Assembly (NCBI GenBank): GCA_905236455.1 | Contig: CAJOPT010000069.1 | Location: forward strand, 1 to 34,738 | From: an uncultured Prevotella sp. | GTDB lineage: Bacteria; Bacteroidota; Bacteroidia; Bacteroidales; Bacteroidaceae | Reading direction: 5' to 3' | Length of the DNA: 34,738 nt | Shown here: one piece after another, positions 33,101 to 34,738 of the stretch | Layout of the letters: every line of letters starts with the position of its first letter | Numbering within the stretch: the first letter of the stretch is position 1 | Position numbers and translations under genes: made by a program | The notes under the pieces: generated by a model | Told to the model about the DNA's origin: nothing | Databases searched by the model: none | Seen by the model: only the letters and a program-made list of their open reading frames with translations

Positions 33101-34533
33101 TTGTGCAGATGACATCCTTTGGATGTGGTCCCGACGCCTTTATTCAGGATGAGGTACGCGACATTTTGAGACGGCACAACAAGCCTTATACCCTACTTAA
33201 GATTGACGACGTAACAAACATCGGTTCACAGAAGCTTCGCATACGTAGCCTCGTAGAGAGCCTGAAAAACGGAAGTTCCACCACAACGCACATTCACCAC
33301 AGTCTGCCACAGACACGTGTGTTCCGTAACCAGGATCGGAAACGTAAGATTCTCGCTCCTTTCTTTACGGAATATTTCTCTCCATTAATGCCACCGCTGA
33401 TGTACCTCGCCGGCTATGACCTGGAAATATTGCCTCCAAGTGATGAGCAGTCAGCTCAGTTGGGACTCGCCTATGCCAATAATGAAGTATGTTATCCTGC
33501 TACGCTCATCGTCGGAGACATGATAAAAGCTTTGAAATCAGGCAAATACGACACCGACAATATTGCATTGGTGATGACCCAGACTGGCGGTCAATGCAGG
33601 GCTACCAACTATACCGCTCTAATAAAGCGTGCCATGATTGCAAACGGCTTTGCTGATGTGCCACTGATAACCCTTGGGGTAAGCACGGCGGGAGGTGATA
33701 ACGAACAGGAGGGGTTTGCCTATCCATGGGTTAAGCTGGCTACCATCACTACCAATGCGGTATTGTTCTGCGATGTAATATCGAAATTTTACAATGCCGC
33801 GGCTGTAAGGGAGAAGACTCCAGGAACGGCAGAGGCTCTCAAACGAAAATATATCCGATTGGCTGATGACGTGATCCGTAAGAATGATGCTCCTGGCATC
33901 ATCAGACTCACCGAGGAAGCTGCCCGCGAGTTCGACAGTATAGTAGTGGAAAAGGATTGTCCTAAAGTAGGTATCGTAGGTGAGATATTCCTGAAATTCA
34001 ATCCTTTCGCACATCAGTTCATTGCTGACAAGCTCACAAGACATGGCATTGAGGTCGTACCACCGCTCATTTCACCATTCTTCCTTCAGGAGTTCGTAAA
34101 CGTAGAGACGCAAAAAAGCTTAGGACTAACGAACTCAAACATGCCGAAGTTCGTAATACGCTCAATATGGAAACTCATCTGGAGACAAGAGAAGAAAATG
34201 AACAAAGCTGCATCCGCCTTCCGTTACTATCGTCCCTTCACGAGCATATACGAAGATGCTGAAGGTGCAAAGGGACTGGTGTCGTTTGCCGCACAGTTCG
34301 GCGAGGGTTGGCTGCTGCCTGCCGATATCGTAGCCTTTGAGCAGTCTGGAGTACACAACGTCATCTCTTTACAACCATTCGGATGCATTGCCAACCATGT
34401 CATCTCAAAAGGTATTGAGAAGAAACTGCGTGAGCTATACCCTGACCTTAACATCCTGAGCCTTGACTTCGACTCCGGTGTAAGCAGCGTCAATGTCACT
34501 AACCGTCTACTCCTTTTCCTTGACCAACTATGA
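30148..34533 (+). CDS. 2-hydroxyacyl-CoA dehydratase activase-like fusion protein
   Basis: 1461 residues. Two BcrA/BadF-type ASKHA ATPase domains come first: domain 1 (about 5-290) with GIDVGSTTAKIAV, DIGGEDAKVVF, NGNCAGGTGAF (Cys128) and AARCGVFAK; domain 2 (about 345-625) with YIGIDSGSTTTKIV, DIGGQDMKAIFV and EACSSGCGTF (Cys470, Cys474). A Cys cluster CKGCENNC (642-649) is followed by DUF2229 (about 710-900, IGIPRILNMYEEYPFW, SDNICFPAKLVH). A C-terminal dehydratase-like part runs to the end (NEVCYPATLIVGDM, TQTGGQCRATNY). Activases use ATP to push an electron into 4Fe-4S dehydratases; such large fusions are widespread in anaerobes, but their substrate is unknown. Three in-frame palindromic repeats lie near residues 240-262, 524-540 and 921-945. 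Confidence 0.88.
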   Translation: MQQGETVNIGIDVGSTTAKIAVIDQTGELLFSRYERHNAKTNELLLSYLKEISERFNNPLVRICTTGSVGMAIAEQLQSEFVQEVVAATEYVRHKHPEVKSLIDIGGEDAKVVFFGKKGQELRMNGNCAGGTGAFLDQMSVLMGIDNKTMNDLAMNAKRIHPMAARCGVFAKTDIQNLMARNIPKEEVAASIFHSIAVQTITSLSHGCEFKPPILLCGGPLTFMPALRKAFADYLHLSAETPLPQKESDKTLSKSLSPQATDFIFSGNSNMIPAMGCALRAKGEPVRVSELLHRISSVKVKFKGGELSPLFTSEEEHIRWREEKDRYALKTDKLRADNEEPLYIGIDSGSTTTKIVAARKDGTVVFDYYGQNFGNPIHAVEEGLKQLQLDADKKGVSLYVAGSCSTGYGEELIKTAFNLDYGIIETMAHYKAASRQVPDVSFILDIGGQDMKAIFVENGTVVRMELNEACSSGCGTFLQTFANNLGYTVEEFANAACTAKAPCDLGTRCTVFMNSKVKQVMRERESDKTLSNSLPPLTADISAGLSYSVVKNCLYKVLKLQGYDDFGKTIVVQGGTMRNDSVVRAFELLTGKSVVRSNKPELMGAYGCALHAIDLQENVDVNAKQLSSLLEGCEFSTRQTICKGCENNCIVSQYTFSGKRKFYSGNKCERIFNNYDDNHHQGENIFPEKYELIFGSDSHNSPEDNQKPTIGIPRILNMYEEYPFWRTLFTACGFTIQLSSQSTIQHYERALNSVMSDNICFPAKLVHSHIKELDEKGVERIFMPYVVYEKQDDKQTDNSFNCPIVSGYSDVIRSAMTINASVDSPVINFSDEKLLGKQLTTYLKGLGVKTSTCKRAIKEALETKQETEALLRQRNLEILSQSRKQGNITILLAGRPYHTDPLVQHKISDMIAALGVNVINEDSVRGGVFNKTLSKSLPPQTADSVRCEPYDSQDAETYLVRQWAYTNRIIKAAQWVANQGNDVHFVQMTSFGCGPDAFIQDEVRDILRRHNKPYTLLKIDDVTNIGSQKLRIRSLVESLKNGSSTTTHIHHSLPQTRVFRNQDRKRKILAPFFTEYFSPLMPPLMYLAGYDLEILPPSDEQSAQLGLAYANNEVCYPATLIVGDMIKALKSGKYDTDNIALVMTQTGGQCRATNYTALIKRAMIANGFADVPLITLGVSTAGGDNEQEGFAYPWVKLATITTNAVLFCDVISKFYNAAAVREKTPGTAEALKRKYIRLADDVIRKNDAPGIIRLTEEAAREFDSIVVEKDCPKVGIVGEIFLKFNPFAHQFIADKLTRHGIEVVPPLISPFFLQEFVNVETQKSLGLTNSNMPKFVIRSIWKLIWRQEKKMNKAASAFRYYRPFTSIYEDAEGAKGLVSFAAQFGEGWLLPADIVAFEQSGVHNVISLQPFGCIANHVISKGIEKKLRELYPDLNILSLDFDSGVSSVNVTNRLLLFLDQL
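30867..30934 (+). repeat. Double-hairpin palindromic repeat, copy B (in frame)
   Basis: Hairpin one gactcc/ggagtc (30867-30890), spacer tgataaaacattgtccaa, hairpin two agtctgtcgcc (30910-30920) with ggcgacagact (30924-30934) around a 3-base loop. It encodes ESDKTLSKSLSPQATDF in a loop of the first ATPase domain. Confidence 0.9.
31719..31768 (+). repeat. Double-hairpin palindromic repeat, copy C (in frame)
   Basis: Starts ggagtctgataagacattg. The second hairpin pairs gtttgccg with cggcagac (one G-T pair). The left arm of hairpin one is missing. It encodes ESDKTLSNSLPPLTADI in the same frame as copy B, just before the conserved ISAGLSYSVVKN of the second ATPase domain. Confidence 0.88.
32908..32980 (+). 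repeat. Double-hairpin palindromic repeat, copy D (in frame, most complete)
   Basis: Hairpin one is perfect: gaagactccg (32908-32917) and cggagtcttc (32925-32934), loop tccgtgg. Hairpin two pairs agtctgccg (32953-32961) with cggcagact (32969-32977). It encodes GGVFNKTLSKSLPPQTADS in the same frame as B and C. Confidence 0.92.
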
Positions 34534-34619
34534 GATTTCAAGATCTGGAGAGCTGTTAATCACCATGTGGAGAAAAACAACTCAAGCATCACTATTCTCA
34601 AATTCTTTTGGAAATCAGC

Positions 34620-34654
34620 GTGTTACCTATAAAACAAAATAGGATTGGTAACAC
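34620..34654. terminator. Hairpin downstream of the activase-like gene, weak terminator candidate
   Basis: gtgttacc (34620-34627) pairs with ggtaacac (34647-34654), and tat/ata can extend the stem across a bulge. Only a short T run follows, so termination here is uncertain. The remaining 205 bases after the stop codon hold no supported gene. Confidence 0.4.
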
Positions 34655-34738
34655 TTTGGAAACGAGAGGACTTACATATTCCTACACGTTTTACACAAAT
34701 CCAAAGAACGCTCTTTCTAGTTTCAAAGGTACAAAAGA

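Noticed and set aside
33285..33320. agtctgccacagacacg inside the 1461-residue gene, similar to hairpin two of the repeat
   Set aside because: There is no spacer (acattgtc part) and no first hairpin; it may be chance or a very decayed copy.
34565..34642. Short plus-strand frame starting MWRKTTQASLF after the last gene
   Set aside because: 25 codons, no ribosome-binding context and no known match; it overlaps the downstream hairpin.

Overview
The window reads as chromosomal DNA of a Bacteroidota bacterium, most likely Prevotellaceae (Prevotella/Segatella-like). The grounds are the TAnnTTTG-type -7 promoter boxes before many genes, the ftsX-DUF3098-uppP-truB-queA-folK order, DUF5686 and PF09820-type ATPase proteins, and GH31/GH2 enzymes. 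I see no tRNA, rRNA, CRISPR array or prophage.

Layout. 1-1.5 kb: an accessory patch with a RAYT/IS200-like HUH protein fused to a SLOG/DprA-like domain, the 3' remnant of a restriction-modification enzyme, and promoter-bearing tandem repeats. 1.5-2.7 kb: mtnN-luxS (S-adenosylhomocysteine detoxification and AI-2 synthesis). 2.8-5.2 kb: divergent typA and rpsO. 5.3-9.6 kb: leftward housekeeping operon ftsX, DUF3098, uppP, truB, queA, folK. 9.8-16 kb: GH2 beta-galactosidase-like, GH31 alpha-xylosidase-like and rmuC, all leftward. 16-18.3 kb: an 830-base gene-free stretch with nested inverted repeats, then an AAA-ATPase/PD-(D/E)XK gene. 18.4-22.4 kb: lacI-type regulator and a PA14-containing GH31 alpha-xylosidase. 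22.6-30 kb: a leftward operon for inositol phospholipids: NTP-transferase/ATP-grasp fusion, CDP-alcohol phosphatidyltransferase, HAD phosphatase, myo-inositol-phosphate synthase, then a DUF5686 outer-membrane protein. 30.1-34.5 kb: a 1461-residue 2-hydroxyacyl-CoA dehydratase activase-like fusion protein.

The glycosidases fit removal of xylose and galactose side chains from xyloglucan oligosaccharides, but no SusC/SusD pair is present. The inositol operon can be read as glucose-6-phosphate to inositol phosphate, to phosphatidylinositol phosphate, to phosphatidylinositol.

The most striking signal is not a gene. A family of roughly 45-75 base double-hairpin palindromic repeats lies inside or at the ends of protein-coding genes. 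Three copies are inserted in the same reading frame in the 1461-residue protein. One lies in the HAD phosphatase in another frame. Two antisense copies supply the C-terminus and stop codon of rmuC and mtnN. A second, unrelated palindromic family sits in frame in the interdomain linker of the NTP-transferase/ATP-grasp protein, with a partner at that gene's stop codon. This resembles Rickettsia palindromic elements and I know of no description of it in Bacteroidota. A RAYT-like HUH protein, of a family known to act on palindromic repeats, is in the same window.
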